A stretch of DNA of 64,000 nucleotides from GCA-2711565 sp963664245 (GTDB lineage Bacteria > Bacteroidota > Bacteroidia > Bacteroidales > GCA-2711565). A program made the translations under genes and the position numbers. This document shows, one piece after another, positions 45,595-54,782 of this stretch; the stretch's first letter is position 1; each line of letters begins with the position of its first letter. Under the pieces are notes generated by a model that was not told where the DNA came from, ran no database searches, and saw nothing but the letters and a program-made list of their open reading frames with translations. The stretch is taken from the NCBI GenBank assembly GCA_963664245.1, contig OY760934.1, positions 1,612,001-1,676,000 on the forward strand. The letters are read 5' to 3'.

Positions 45595-47118
45595 ATGACT
45601 TACATTGTAACAGGAGCAGGACTAACCATTGAGGATGTGGTTGCTGTTGCCCGTCATGGGAAAAAAGTAGAACTCCACCCGGATGCGATCGAACGCATAA
45701 AAAAATGCCGCAGCATGTTGGAGAAAAAAATAGAAGCCAACGAAATCATGTATGGTGTGAACACCGGTATTGGCGAATTTTCGGAAGTTGTACTGAACGA
45801 CGAACAAGTTAAAGATTTCCAGAAATACCTGATTTATAACCACGCTGCGGGCATTGGCGAAGCTATGCCGCTGGAACATGTTCGCGGGGCAATGCTGGGC
45901 CGGATTAATGTTCATGCACACGGCAACTCTGGTGTTCGCCCAGAAATTACCCAAACCCTGGTTGAAATGCTGAACAAAAACGTAACCCCTTACGTTTGTA
46001 AAAAAGGTTCAGTAGGAGCTTCCGGTGATTTGGCCCCGATGTCGCAAATTGCGTTGTTGATGATGGGCGAAGGGAAAGCTTTTTACAAAGGCGAATTGCT
46101 GGAAGGAAAAGAAGCCATGAACAGAGCCGGAATTGAAATCCCCGGTTTAAAAGCCCGCGACGGACTGGCGACCATCAACGGTTCAAACGTATTAACCGCC
46201 ATGAGTGCCATCTTCTTATACGATGCCAACAACTGGCTTAAACAAGCAGAGATTGCTGCAGCCATGTCGTTAGAAGCCTTAAAAGCAAACATGAAACCCT
46301 ATACCTCAAAATTGCACGAAGTCAGGGGGTTTAAAGGAGCAATTCGCTCTGCAAATGCCATCAATAAATTGGTTGACGGCGGCGATTTGAAAGAACAAAA
46401 AATTAAATGCAAAGTTCAGGATGCCTACTCTATGCGCTCTACGCCTCAGGTGATTGGTGCTGCACATGATGCCCTGGCTTATGCCCGTTCGCAGGTTGAA
46501 ATTGAACTGAACGGTGTTGGTGACAACCCGATTTTCTTCCCTGACGAGAACCTTCAGTTATCCGGAGCTAATTTCCAGGGAAGCCCGGTTGCCGTTCCGA
46601 TGGATATGACCGGAGCTACTATTACCATGGTTTCTGTGATGTCGGAACGCCGGATGAACCGTTTGAACAACCCGGCTTTGAGTGTTGGACTCCCGGCTTT
46701 CTTAACTAAAGGTGCGGGAATGTTCTCGGGATTGATGTTGAGCCAATACACGGCCGACATGCAAATTGTTGAACAACGGATTTTATCAGCTCCGGCATGT
46801 ATTCAAAGCATCCCAGCTGCTGCCGACCAGGAAGATTTTGTTTCGATGGGAATGAACACGGCCATAAAAAACAACCAGATTTTGGATAATGCTTACGGAA
46901 TTTTAGGAATTGAATTTATGGCCGCTGCCCAAGCTCTCGATTTCAGGGAATACACTTTTGGGAAAGGGGTAACAAAAGCCAAGGAAGTGATCCGTAAATA
47001 CGTTAACTTCCTGGATATTGACCGTCCGCTATTTGACGACCACAACGCCATGAAAAAACTGGTTGAAAGTTGCGAAATACTCGAAGAAGTTGAAAAAGTG
47101 ATTGGCAGTTTAGAATAA
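45595..47118 (+). CDS. aromatic amino acid lyase (HAL/PAL/TAL family) 2
   Basis: A 507-residue paralogue 31 bp downstream of the first lyase. The MIO triad is Ala142-Ser143-Gly144 in GSVGASGDLAPM. It has NTGIGEFSE, YNHAAGIGE and QEDFVSMG, so the QED Glu is kept but the SH of the first enzyme reads NH and the DH reads DF. These changes at substrate-lining positions suggest a different amino acid, or an aminomutase. A terminator follows, so the two lyases form a bicistronic unit. Exact substrate unknown. Confidence 0.85.
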   Translation: MTYIVTGAGLTIEDVVAVARHGKKVELHPDAIERIKKCRSMLEKKIEANEIMYGVNTGIGEFSEVVLNDEQVKDFQKYLIYNHAAGIGEAMPLEHVRGAMLGRINVHAHGNSGVRPEITQTLVEMLNKNVTPYVCKKGSVGASGDLAPMSQIALLMMGEGKAFYKGELLEGKEAMNRAGIEIPGLKARDGLATINGSNVLTAMSAIFLYDANNWLKQAEIAAAMSLEALKANMKPYTSKLHEVRGFKGAIRSANAINKLVDGGDLKEQKIKCKVQDAYSMRSTPQVIGAAHDALAYARSQVEIELNGVGDNPIFFPDENLQLSGANFQGSPVAVPMDMTGATITMVSVMSERRMNRLNNPALSVGLPAFLTKGAGMFSGLMLSQYTADMQIVEQRILSAPACIQSIPAAADQEDFVSMGMNTAIKNNQILDNAYGILGIEFMAAAQALDFREYTFGKGVTKAKEVIRKYVNFLDIDRPLFDDHNAMKKLVESCEILEEVEKVIGSLE

Positions 47119-47140
47119 AAAAGGAATACATATAATAATG

Positions 47141-47171
47141 TAAGCTCCCCAAATCAGGGAGCTTATTTTTT
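47141..47171 (+). terminator. intrinsic terminator after the ammonia-lyases
   Basis: TAAGCTCCC and GGGAGCTTA form a perfect 9-bp stem with a 7-nt loop, followed by a T tract. Confidence 0.85.
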
Positions 47172-47184
47172 GAGGTAAAATTCT

Positions 47185-47192
47185 TACTTTTG
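47185..47192 (+). promoter_or_regulatory. candidate -7 element placed almost on the start codon
   Basis: TACTTTTG matches TAnnTTTG and ends 7 bp before the ATG at 47200. If used, the transcript would be nearly leaderless. Confidence 0.35.
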
Positions 47193-47199
47193 ATGCGGC

Positions 47200-47628
47200 A
47201 TGGAAAAACCTGTTTTTATAGATACGCGAAAAAAGAAGCGACCAGAATTATTAACACTTCTGTTAATTCTTACATTTATCAGTAGTGGAATACATAGTAT
47301 TGCATATTTGTCCGTCGTTTTTTTAAAAGATCTACTACTACTATCTTATGAGTTAAATAGCATGGACACTATGGAGATCGTTGAATTTCTCAAAATGCCA
47401 GCAAGCTACTTCCAATTAAATTTACTTTTCACAATTACGGCTTTAGCAGGAGCAATATTTATGTGGATCTTTAAAAAAATAGGATTTCATATTTACAGCT
47501 TATCAAAAATAGCATTACTCTTTATAATGACAATATACACCCCATTTAACACTAACTTTCTGTTTCCAATTTTAACAACATCCTTATTTATTTTATTATA
47601 TTACAGGCACATTAAGTATTTATCGTAA
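47200..47628 (+). CDS. small integral membrane protein A
   Basis: A 142-residue protein with a charged N-terminus (DTRKKKRPE) and four hydrophobic segments (about 16-45, 68-88, 92-112 and 118-138). I recognise no family. The AT-rich coding sequence overlaps the next membrane-protein gene by one base (TAATG), so the two are translated together and may form a complex. It lies between the ammonia-lyases and the SusC cassettes, separated from the former by a terminator. Confidence 0.7.
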   Translation: MEKPVFIDTRKKKRPELLTLLLILTFISSGIHSIAYLSVVFLKDLLLLSYELNSMDTMEIVEFLKMPASYFQLNLLFTITALAGAIFMWIFKKIGFHIYSLSKIALLFIMTIYTPFNTNFLFPILTTSLFILLYYRHIKYLS

Positions 47629-48050
47629 TGAATGAAGAAAAAACGAAGAAAAAATCTAAATCTGGATTTAATGCGCTATGCATTTCGGCCATAACATATC
47701 ATGTTATTATTGCAATGGTTGCTTTGGCCGGTTTACTCAATTTAAATTATTTAGAAAACGCTTTTGCACTTTACAATAACAACGAACCTTCATTACTTTC
47801 TTTCACAGCTCTTATGATACTTTTACTGGGTCTAAATATCACATCTGTAATTTATTTAATCCTTTTACTTTCACAACAATTAAAAGGGATTGCATTATAT
47901 ATTGTTTTATTAATTGCAAATATTTTGGTTAAAACACTCTCTTTTTCGCTTAACTGGTATGAAATATCATTACTTATAGTGTATGTAACCCTATTTACCA
48001 TTGCATCAAAAAAGAGAAATTTTCAAAAACCAAGCCACTCCCCTTCTTAA
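47628..48050 (+). CDS. small integral membrane protein B
   Basis: A 140-residue protein starting on the last base of the preceding gene. The Lys-rich start (NEEKTKKKSKSG) precedes about four hydrophobic segments (about 15-40, 58-80, 84-102 and 105-125) and a basic tail. Size and topology mirror the preceding protein, so the two may be distant paralogues. Function unknown. Confidence 0.7.
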   Translation: MNEEKTKKKSKSGFNALCISAITYHVIIAMVALAGLLNLNYLENAFALYNNNEPSLLSFTALMILLLGLNITSVIYLILLLSQQLKGIALYIVLLIANILVKTLSFSLNWYEISLLIVYVTLFTIASKKRNFQKPSHSPS

Positions 48051-48470
48051 TTGTTGACGGATTGCATTTATCATTGTTTTTTACAATCATCTTAATTCCC
48101 GACAAGAAACCTAAAACAAAGTGTTAATATCCGCGAAAAAAGTCCGGTTATGGCTCTTTCCCATCCGAACATATACATTAAATTATAATTAAAAACAATC
48201 TTTCACAAAAATTTTATTTGCAATACATTTGAAATAAATTAGTCTATTATTAGGTATTTGACAATAAATTTTCATATTTTTACTTAAATCTTAATTTTTA
48301 TTAAAAATTAAAAATTAGTGTTAATATTTTGTTTTTAAGAATTGATTTCATAATTTCGAACCGATTTAAACACATTATTGACTAAATAGTGTATTTAATA
48401 CAGTGTAGTGTGCTATTGCATTACTATGAATATGACCAAAATTTTTTATTATTAACCAATTCTTTTTATT
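48051..48470 (+). promoter_or_regulatory. upstream region of SusC cassette 1
   Basis: A very AT-rich region without a gene. TACATTTG (48224-48231) matches the -7 consensus and would give a leader of about 240 nt. The last 25 bp before the ATG (ATTAACCAATTCTTTTTATT) are almost identical to the sequence before cassette 2. The longer homologous block that cassettes 2 and 3 share is not clearly present here. Confidence 0.4.
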
Positions 48471-51400
48471 ATGAGAAAATTTACAATCTGGCTATCATGC
48501 TTGTTTCTAATTGCAAGTATGGGGTTCGCCAATGCGCAAACCAAAACTATTACTGGTAAAGTAACTAGTTCCGAAGATGGTTTACCAATTCCGGGTGTAA
48601 CTGTTATGGTACCAGGAACAACAGTAGGTACTACTACTGATTTTGATGGTAATTACTCATTAGCAGTTAACCAAAGCGTTACAACTTTGAGATTTTCATA
48701 CATTGGTATGGAACCTCAAGATGTTGAAATTGGAGACCGTACTGTTATTAATGTTGTTTTAGCTCCATCTTCAACCACCCTTGACGAGGTTGTTGTGGTA
48801 GGTTATGGTACTTCGACCAAACAATCTTTTGTTGGTACCATTAAGAAAGTTACCAATGAAGAAATGAAAGCTAAATCAGTATCCAACCTTTCACAATCGT
48901 TAGCTGGTGAGGCTGCCGGTGTACGTGTTATCAACACTTCCGGACAACCTGGTTCTGCTGCGACCATTCGTATCAGGGGGTTTGGTTCAGTTAACGGAAA
49001 CAGGGCTCCATTATATGTATTGGACGGGGTGCCTTATACCGGAGACATTGCTGCAATCAACCCTAACGATATTGAGTCTACCACAATCTTGAAAGATGCA
49101 ACCGCTACTGCAATTTACGGTTCCCGTGGTGCCAATGGTGTGATTTTGATGACTACCAAATCTGGTAAAATTGGAAAATCCGAGATTGAAGTGGACGTAA
49201 AAACAGGTATTAACGTTAGTTCAATCCCAAGACACAGTGTTATTAAAGACCCTGAACAGTACATCGGTTTAGCTTGGGAAGGATTATATAACAAAGGGGT
49301 TGCTGAAAATTCACTAGACCCAATTGCATATGCAAATGATAATTTATTTACCCCAGCCACTGAACAATACAATTTATGGAATGTAGCAAGTGTTTCTGAA
49401 TTGATTGACCCCGTTACCCACACTGTTAGGGATGGCGTTACCCGCAAATACAACCCTGAAAACTGGGAAGACTATGGTTTTCAAAGCTCTCAACGTTTTG
49501 AGGCTAACATTACCATGAAAGGTGGTAGCGAAAAAACCAAATACTTTACCTCTTTTGGTTATTTAAATGATGTCGGTTACATTATTAATTCTGATTATGA
49601 AAGATTCTCAGGGGCAATCAATCTTAAACATATTGTTAGGGATTGGTTGACCGTGAACACCAAAATGACCTATACCGGTTGGGAATCTAACAATAACGGT
49701 CAAAGTGAAGACTCTGGTAGCATTTTCTGGTTCGTAGATAACCTACCCCCTATTTATCCTCTTTTCTTAAGGGACGAAGCCGGTGACATTGTTCAAGATC
49801 CCATCTGGGGCGGACCTCAATACGATTATGGTGTAGGTAGAGCATTTGGAGCATTGACCAACTCTATTGCCGATGCACATTTTGATAAAGATTATACAAA
49901 ATCTCACTCGATCAATGGAAACTTCGGGATTAATATCCGCTTTACCGAATGGCTCACCCTTGAAAACACCTTGGGTATGCGTTATACCAATACAGTTCGT
50001 ACTATCTTTAACAACCCTTACTATGGTTCAGCTGCAGGACAATATGGTTACGTATATAAAAGAAGGAGGCAATATTCTGATTATAACTTCCTGACCCTGT
50101 TGCGTTTCCAAAAATCATTCGGAGAGCATAATTTTGAAGCCCTTGCCGCCCACGAAAGCAATGCTTGGGAAAGAGAAACCGCAATCGCCAGTAAATCAAA
50201 ACTCGCCCATCCTGACATTGATGACCTAGCAAACTTCATCATTAACTCTGGTCAGCCTACCTCTTATACCGATAAAGTGAAACTGGAAAGTTATTTTGGA
50301 CAAGTTAACTATAATTACCAAAATAAGTATTATTTGACCGCTTCGATCAGGCGGGATGGTAGTGGCCGTTTCAGAGATGGTAAAAGATGGGATACTTTTG
50401 GATCAGTTGGTGGTTCATGGATACTCAGTGAAGAAGAATTTATGCAAAGCATTAGCTTCGTTGATTACCTAAAATTCAAACTGAGTTACGGACTTATCGG
50501 TGAACAATCTGGTGTAGGCTACTATCCTACCATTATCGAAAACTGGGTTGGCAACATTAACGACGGCTACGATGTTACGGAGGGTGAAATTGGAAATCCT
50601 GAACTTACCTGGGAAACCTCAAAAATGTTCCAAACCGGCGTTGAATTTAGCATAGGCAAATATGTTGATGCAAGTATCGATTATTACATTAAAAACACCA
50701 CAAACCTATTGTTTGACCGCAAGGTAGGACCATCTGTAGGTTATGAGCAATTAACCGTTAATGATGGTAAAATGAGAAACTCCGGCCTTGAATTTGATAT
50801 CACAGGACATATCATTAATACCAATGACTTTACTTTAGATTTGACCGTAAACGGAGAAATCCTTAAAAACGAACTCACTGACATGCCAATAGACCCTGCA
50901 ACCGGGGAACAAAAAATATTGGATATCCAAGGCAGGTATGGAAGATCGGCCGGACACTCACTATATGATTACTATTTAAGGGAATGGGCTGGCGTTGACC
51001 CTGCTGACGGGGTAGGTATGTGGTACATGTATTTTGATGATGCAAACAGCAATGGTATTCTTGATACTGAAGAAGCAACCATTACTTCACTACATGAATA
51101 TGTAAGTCAAAACCCTGAAGCCGTGATTGCTAAGAAAACGACTAAAGATTATGCTACTGCAACCCAAAAATACATTGGAAAATCTGCCATCCCTAAAGTT
51201 AGTGGAGCTTTCAGGATCAATGCGACCTACAAGAACTTTGATCTTAGTGCCCAATTCATTTATGGTTTAGGTGGGTATGCATACGATTACCTATATGCAT
51301 TGTTAATGGACAATGGTACCGTTGGCAACAACAACTGGCACACAGACATCCTTAACAGGTGGCAAAAACCGGGCGATATTACCGATGTTCCTAGACTTTC

Positions 51401-51680
51401 TAACAACTATGATACAAATGTTTATAGAAATTCAACCCGTTTCTTGGAAAAAGCTGACTTTTTAGCTTTGAACAACCTAAGGATCGGTTACACATTCCCT
51501 AAAAAACTCATCAACCGCTTAGGTATTAGCTCATTGAGCATCTATTTGGCAGGCGATAACCTGTTCTTGTTAAGTGCAAGGGATGGTTTCAACCCGTCCA
51601 CTGCAGAAGAAGGAACCTCAAGTACGTACAGATATTCTCCTTTGAGTACCTATACTGTAGGTTTAAACGTGAAGTTTTAA
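48471..51680 (+). CDS. SusC/RagA TonB-dependent receptor, cassette 1
   Basis: A 1069-residue outer-membrane receptor with a signal peptide (about 1-22), a carboxypeptidase-regulatory-like domain (about 25-105; GKVTSSEDGLPIPGVTVMVP), a TonB-box-like region and plug (about 106-220; EVVVVGYGTSTKQSFVG, IRGFGSVNGNRAPLYVLDG, YGSRGANGVILMTTKSG) and a barrel ending YTVGLNVKF. There is no STN domain, so it is not coupled to a FecR. The first 101 bases are identical to cassette 2 (56549). SusD and a small lipoprotein follow. Import of a surface-bound ligand is the family role; the ligand is unknown. Confidence 0.95.
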   Translation: MRKFTIWLSCLFLIASMGFANAQTKTITGKVTSSEDGLPIPGVTVMVPGTTVGTTTDFDGNYSLAVNQSVTTLRFSYIGMEPQDVEIGDRTVINVVLAPSSTTLDEVVVVGYGTSTKQSFVGTIKKVTNEEMKAKSVSNLSQSLAGEAAGVRVINTSGQPGSAATIRIRGFGSVNGNRAPLYVLDGVPYTGDIAAINPNDIESTTILKDATATAIYGSRGANGVILMTTKSGKIGKSEIEVDVKTGINVSSIPRHSVIKDPEQYIGLAWEGLYNKGVAENSLDPIAYANDNLFTPATEQYNLWNVASVSELIDPVTHTVRDGVTRKYNPENWEDYGFQSSQRFEANITMKGGSEKTKYFTSFGYLNDVGYIINSDYERFSGAINLKHIVRDWLTVNTKMTYTGWESNNNGQSEDSGSIFWFVDNLPPIYPLFLRDEAGDIVQDPIWGGPQYDYGVGRAFGALTNSIADAHFDKDYTKSHSINGNFGINIRFTEWLTLENTLGMRYTNTVRTIFNNPYYGSAAGQYGYVYKRRRQYSDYNFLTLLRFQKSFGEHNFEALAAHESNAWERETAIASKSKLAHPDIDDLANFIINSGQPTSYTDKVKLESYFGQVNYNYQNKYYLTASIRRDGSGRFRDGKRWDTFGSVGGSWILSEEEFMQSISFVDYLKFKLSYGLIGEQSGVGYYPTIIENWVGNINDGYDVTEGEIGNPELTWETSKMFQTGVEFSIGKYVDASIDYYIKNTTNLLFDRKVGPSVGYEQLTVNDGKMRNSGLEFDITGHIINTNDFTLDLTVNGEILKNELTDMPIDPATGEQKILDIQGRYGRSAGHSLYDYYLREWAGVDPADGVGMWYMYFDDANSNGILDTEEATITSLHEYVSQNPEAVIAKKTTKDYATATQKYIGKSAIPKVSGAFRINATYKNFDLSAQFIYGLGGYAYDYLYALLMDNGTVGNNNWHTDILNRWQKPGDITDVPRLSNNYDTNVYRNSTRFLEKADFLALNNLRIGYTFPKKLINRLGISSLSIYLAGDNLFLLSARDGFNPSTAEEGTSSTYRYSPLSTYTVGLNVKF

Positions 51681-51690
51681 TTAGCTAAAA

Positions 51691-53214
51691 ATGAAAAAAA
51701 CAAAGATTATGAAAAAGTATATTATAATTATCACGGCCCTTTTACTTATCGTCGTTACGGGCTGTAAAAAAGACTTCCTGGATGTTGAGCCCACTCAGTT
51801 CATGACTGACGACCAGTTAGCTGAAGCCAGTGAAAACAATCCAGATTTGATTGCTGGTACCGTTACCGGTTTATATTCTCTTATGGTTCAAACCGGAAGT
51901 GCAGGAACCAACCTCAGACACTACGATTTTGGACAAAAGAATTACGATATATTCATGGACATGCTTTGTGGGGATGTTGCTTTATCGGTTAGTACCTACG
52001 GATGGTACCGTGATTTAACCGAACTCACTTCTCCTGTTGACTTTACCATGGAAGAAAATAAACACCCTTGGGTGTATTATTATAAACTTATCAGGGGAGC
52101 AAACAAAGTAGTGAAAGCTTTAGGCGGTAATGATGTTGTACCGGAAAATCAAACAAATCAGTACTTAATGGGGCAGGCTAAAGCGATGAGAGCACACTCT
52201 TATTTCTACCTGACTCAATTGTTTACAACCGACTACAACCCTACAGATGAAATTCTTCCGATCTATAACGATCCGGAAGTTCCAAACCAACCTAAAAGCA
52301 CAACCGAAGATGTTTTCAACTTTATTGTAAGCGATTTGACATCGGCCATTGAACTATTGGATACATTTAACCGTGGTTTCTTAAACGAAATCAATAAATA
52401 TGTTGCCGAAGGTATATTGGCTTACGTTTATGCTTATATGGGCGAAAACACATTAGCCATGAACCTTGCAAAAGATGTGATTGACAATGGCGGCTTTCCT
52501 ATTATGACCGAAACCGAAATTGTTTTTACCGGTGACGGAAACCTTGGTGGTTTTAACAGTGTATATGATAACCCCGGATGGATGTGGGGTATGGATCTTA
52601 CCATTGACATAGGCTTAGACTTGGTCTCATGGTGGGGGCAAATGGATGTATTTACTTACAGTTACCAATGGGCCGGCGATCGTAAAGCCCTTGATGCTGG
52701 ATTATACGACCTGATCCCTGCAGATGATATTCGAAAAGGTCAATTCAATTATAACCCAGGTAATGGTTATCACCTGCTTCCTTTAAATAAATTCTACGAT
52801 CCACAAAGAGTTATCGGAAGGCAAAGAGATGTTATTACCGATTACCATTATATGAGAATTTCTGAGATGTACTTGCTCCATGCTGAAACTGCCGCCAAAG
52901 CAGGAGGACATGAAGAAGAAGCAAGGAACAGCCTGAAAGCATTGGTTTCATTAAGGGTACCTGATGCCTCTTATATTGATGCACTTACCGGACAAGATTT
53001 ATTGGATGAGATATATCTGCAAACAAGAATTGAACTTGCTTTTGAAGGTAAAACCTACTTAGCAATGAAACGTAATCATGCTACTGTTGTTCGTGGATCA
53101 AATCACTTGTCATATGTTGGCGTTGCAATCCCTTACGACGATCCTAGGTTAACGTTGAGTATTCCTCAGGCTGAAATTCTGAACAACCCTCATATTTTTG
53201 AAGGTAATAAATAA
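51691..53214 (+). CDS. SusD/RagB lipoprotein, cassette 1
   Basis: A 507-residue SusD partner beginning 10 bp after its SusC. The lipoprotein signal has lipobox VVTGC, and the mature start KKDFLDVEPT is typical. The helical repeats (GQAKAMRAHSYFYLTQLF, VAEGILAYVYAYMGENTLAM) and the C-terminal ELAFEGKTYLAMKRNHATV are SusD-like, with NHATV replacing the usual RWFDLRR. Met51709 is an alternative start. Its first 60 or so bases are identical to cassette 2. Confidence 0.95.
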   Translation: MKKTKIMKKYIIIITALLLIVVTGCKKDFLDVEPTQFMTDDQLAEASENNPDLIAGTVTGLYSLMVQTGSAGTNLRHYDFGQKNYDIFMDMLCGDVALSVSTYGWYRDLTELTSPVDFTMEENKHPWVYYYKLIRGANKVVKALGGNDVVPENQTNQYLMGQAKAMRAHSYFYLTQLFTTDYNPTDEILPIYNDPEVPNQPKSTTEDVFNFIVSDLTSAIELLDTFNRGFLNEINKYVAEGILAYVYAYMGENTLAMNLAKDVIDNGGFPIMTETEIVFTGDGNLGGFNSVYDNPGWMWGMDLTIDIGLDLVSWWGQMDVFTYSYQWAGDRKALDAGLYDLIPADDIRKGQFNYNPGNGYHLLPLNKFYDPQRVIGRQRDVITDYHYMRISEMYLLHAETAAKAGGHEEEARNSLKALVSLRVPDASYIDALTGQDLLDEIYLQTRIELAFEGKTYLAMKRNHATVVRGSNHLSYVGVAIPYDDPRLTLSIPQAEILNNPHIFEGNK

Positions 53215-53288
53215 GTAAAGTATATTATTTACAGCTGGTGAGCAATTCGCCAGTTGTAAATATCTTCTAACGATAAAAAAATAGAATT

Positions 53289-53999
53289 ATGAAAAAAATA
53301 ACATATATATTAATATTATTGGTTGCAGTTATTTCTTTTAATAGCTGTAATGAGCGAGATATTCTTAGTACCTCCGATATTAATTACATCAATTTCCAGG
53401 CAGATAATGCCTTTGGCGTCGACCCATTGGTTGGTGAAAACACCCTTGAAATCAAAGTTTATACTACCCAGATTTCAGGTTCAGACAGAACTTTCACTCT
53501 AAATGTAGCTGATGGAACTACTGCTAATGCTGCAGGTTATACAGTACCTACCAGCGTTACCATTCCGGCAGGTTCAAACGTTGGAACATTTGAAGTTACT
53601 GTTGATGCATCCAACATTGATACAAAACTTGAAATTGAAATTGTTCCTGTTACCGGACTATTTATTGGAAACTCTATTGAGTTAGACATTTATGCCGTTT
53701 GTGGTGCAAACGAAGTATTTCTAATTATGAGTCTTGATGACTGGCCGGAAGAAACCACTTGGGAAGTTTTAGATGGTGGTGACAATGTTGTTGCAAGTGG
53801 CGGACCATATTCCTCAAGTAACATTGTTGAATCTATTTGTTTAGCTGATGGAACCTACACTTTATGGTTATACGATGTCTATGGTGATGGTACAGGACCT
53901 ATTTCTATGGAGCTTAATGGCGTTGAGTTTTTCTCTGTAGGAGAATATGAGTGGGGTTCTTCTACAAGTACAACATTTACTGTTCCATTAGTTTTATAA
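53289..53999 (+). CDS. small surface lipoprotein, cassette 1
   Basis: A 236-residue protein with lipobox FNSC after a short signal peptide. The N-terminal part (about 30-135) looks like a Calx-beta or DUF4843-like beta sandwich (VTIPAGSNVGTFEVTVDASN). The C-terminal part (about 140-236) carries EETTWEVLDGGDNVVASGG and CLADGTYTLWLYDVYGDG, a pattern seen in secreted Bacteroidetes adhesion or carbohydrate-associated modules (W-E then D-x-YGDG). It is probably a third subunit that works with SusCD at the surface. The C-terminal coding 291 bp differ from cassette 2 at only three positions. Confidence 0.8.
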   Translation: MKKITYILILLVAVISFNSCNERDILSTSDINYINFQADNAFGVDPLVGENTLEIKVYTTQISGSDRTFTLNVADGTTANAAGYTVPTSVTIPAGSNVGTFEVTVDASNIDTKLEIEIVPVTGLFIGNSIELDIYAVCGANEVFLIMSLDDWPEETTWEVLDGGDNVVASGGPYSSSNIVESICLADGTYTLWLYDVYGDGTGPISMELNGVEFFSVGEYEWGSSTSTTFTVPLVL

Positions 54000-54019
54000 T
54001 TCAAAATCCTTATAAAATT

Positions 54020-54051
54020 AAAAAAGCCGGTTTGTAAAACTGGCTTTTTTA
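54020..54051. terminator. bidirectional terminator of cassette 1 and the LytTR operon
   Basis: AAAAAGCCGGTTT and AAACTGGCTTTTT form a hairpin with A and T tracts on the two sides, between the convergent lipoprotein and LytTR genes. Confidence 0.8.
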
Positions 54052-54071
54052 TTGCACAATATTAATACAAA

Positions 54072-54782
54072 TTACCTGTCATTTAAAAAATTAACTGCAG
54101 ATATCTTATAATTTCGGCCTATCGGGATTTTAGTATTACCAATCTCAACATTTGAAGCTGTAAAAGCTTTTACCTTTTGCTTGTTTACAATAAAAGATTT
54201 ATGCGTTCTGATAAAAAACTCCTTGGGAAGTTGCTCATAAAATTTTATCAAGCTTGACTTTGTAACGATTTGTTCGGTACTTGTAACAACCTTAATATAT
54301 TCGCGCATCCCTTCAACATATAAAATATTGGATGGATTTACCCGGTACGTTTTATTATTATCTCGAATAAATAGATCATCAACAGGAGTTATACGATTAA
54401 CTTCAGGTTTAATTGGGTTTTGACTAACACCCCCTTCCAAATATTTATTAATAGCTTTACAGAAACGTTCAAGGCTAATTGGTTTCAATAAGAAATCCAG
54501 AACATCTAAATTAAAACCATCGATTGCAAATTCTTTATAAGCAGAAGTAATAATTACTTTTGGAGCTTTTGTTAATGCTTTTAAAAAATCAATTCCATTA
54601 AGTTCAGGCATCTGTATATCCAAAAAAATTAAATCAATATCATTTGCCCGAATAGCATGTAATGCATCAATTGCATTTTCACATTCAGCAACAATTTTGA
54701 ACTGCTGAAAGTGTTTCAAATATTTTCTTATTAGTTGTATTGCCAATGGCTCATCATCAACTATTAAACATTTAATAACCAT
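54072..54782 (-). CDS. LytTR family response regulator
   Basis: A 236-residue regulator. The receiver domain (about 1-120) has Asp9/Asp10 in LIVDDEP, phospho-acceptor Asp55 in IFLDIQMPELNG and Lys in FLLKPI. The LytTR DNA-binding domain (about 140-236) is recognised by DLFIRDNNKTYRVNPSNILY and FFIRTHKSFIVNKQKVKAF. The start overlaps the kinase gene by 11 bp. Its position between two near-identical SusCD cassettes makes them the obvious candidate targets, which is inference. Confidence 0.95.
   Translation of the reverse strand: MVIKCLIVDDEPLAIQLIRKYLKHFQQFKIVAECENAIDALHAIRANDIDLIFLDIQMPELNGIDFLKALTKAPKVIITSAYKEFAIDGFNLDVLDFLLKPISLERFCKAINKYLEGGVSQNPIKPEVNRITPVDDLFIRDNNKTYRVNPSNILYVEGMREYIKVVTSTEQIVTKSSLIKFYEQLPKEFFIRTHKSFIVNKQKVKAFTASNVEIGNTKIPIGRNYKISAVNFLNDR

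Noticed and set aside
44046..47118. Complete histidine-utilisation operon
   Set aside because: Only the lyases are present; urocanase, imidazolonepropionase and formimidoyl-transfer genes are absent from the window.
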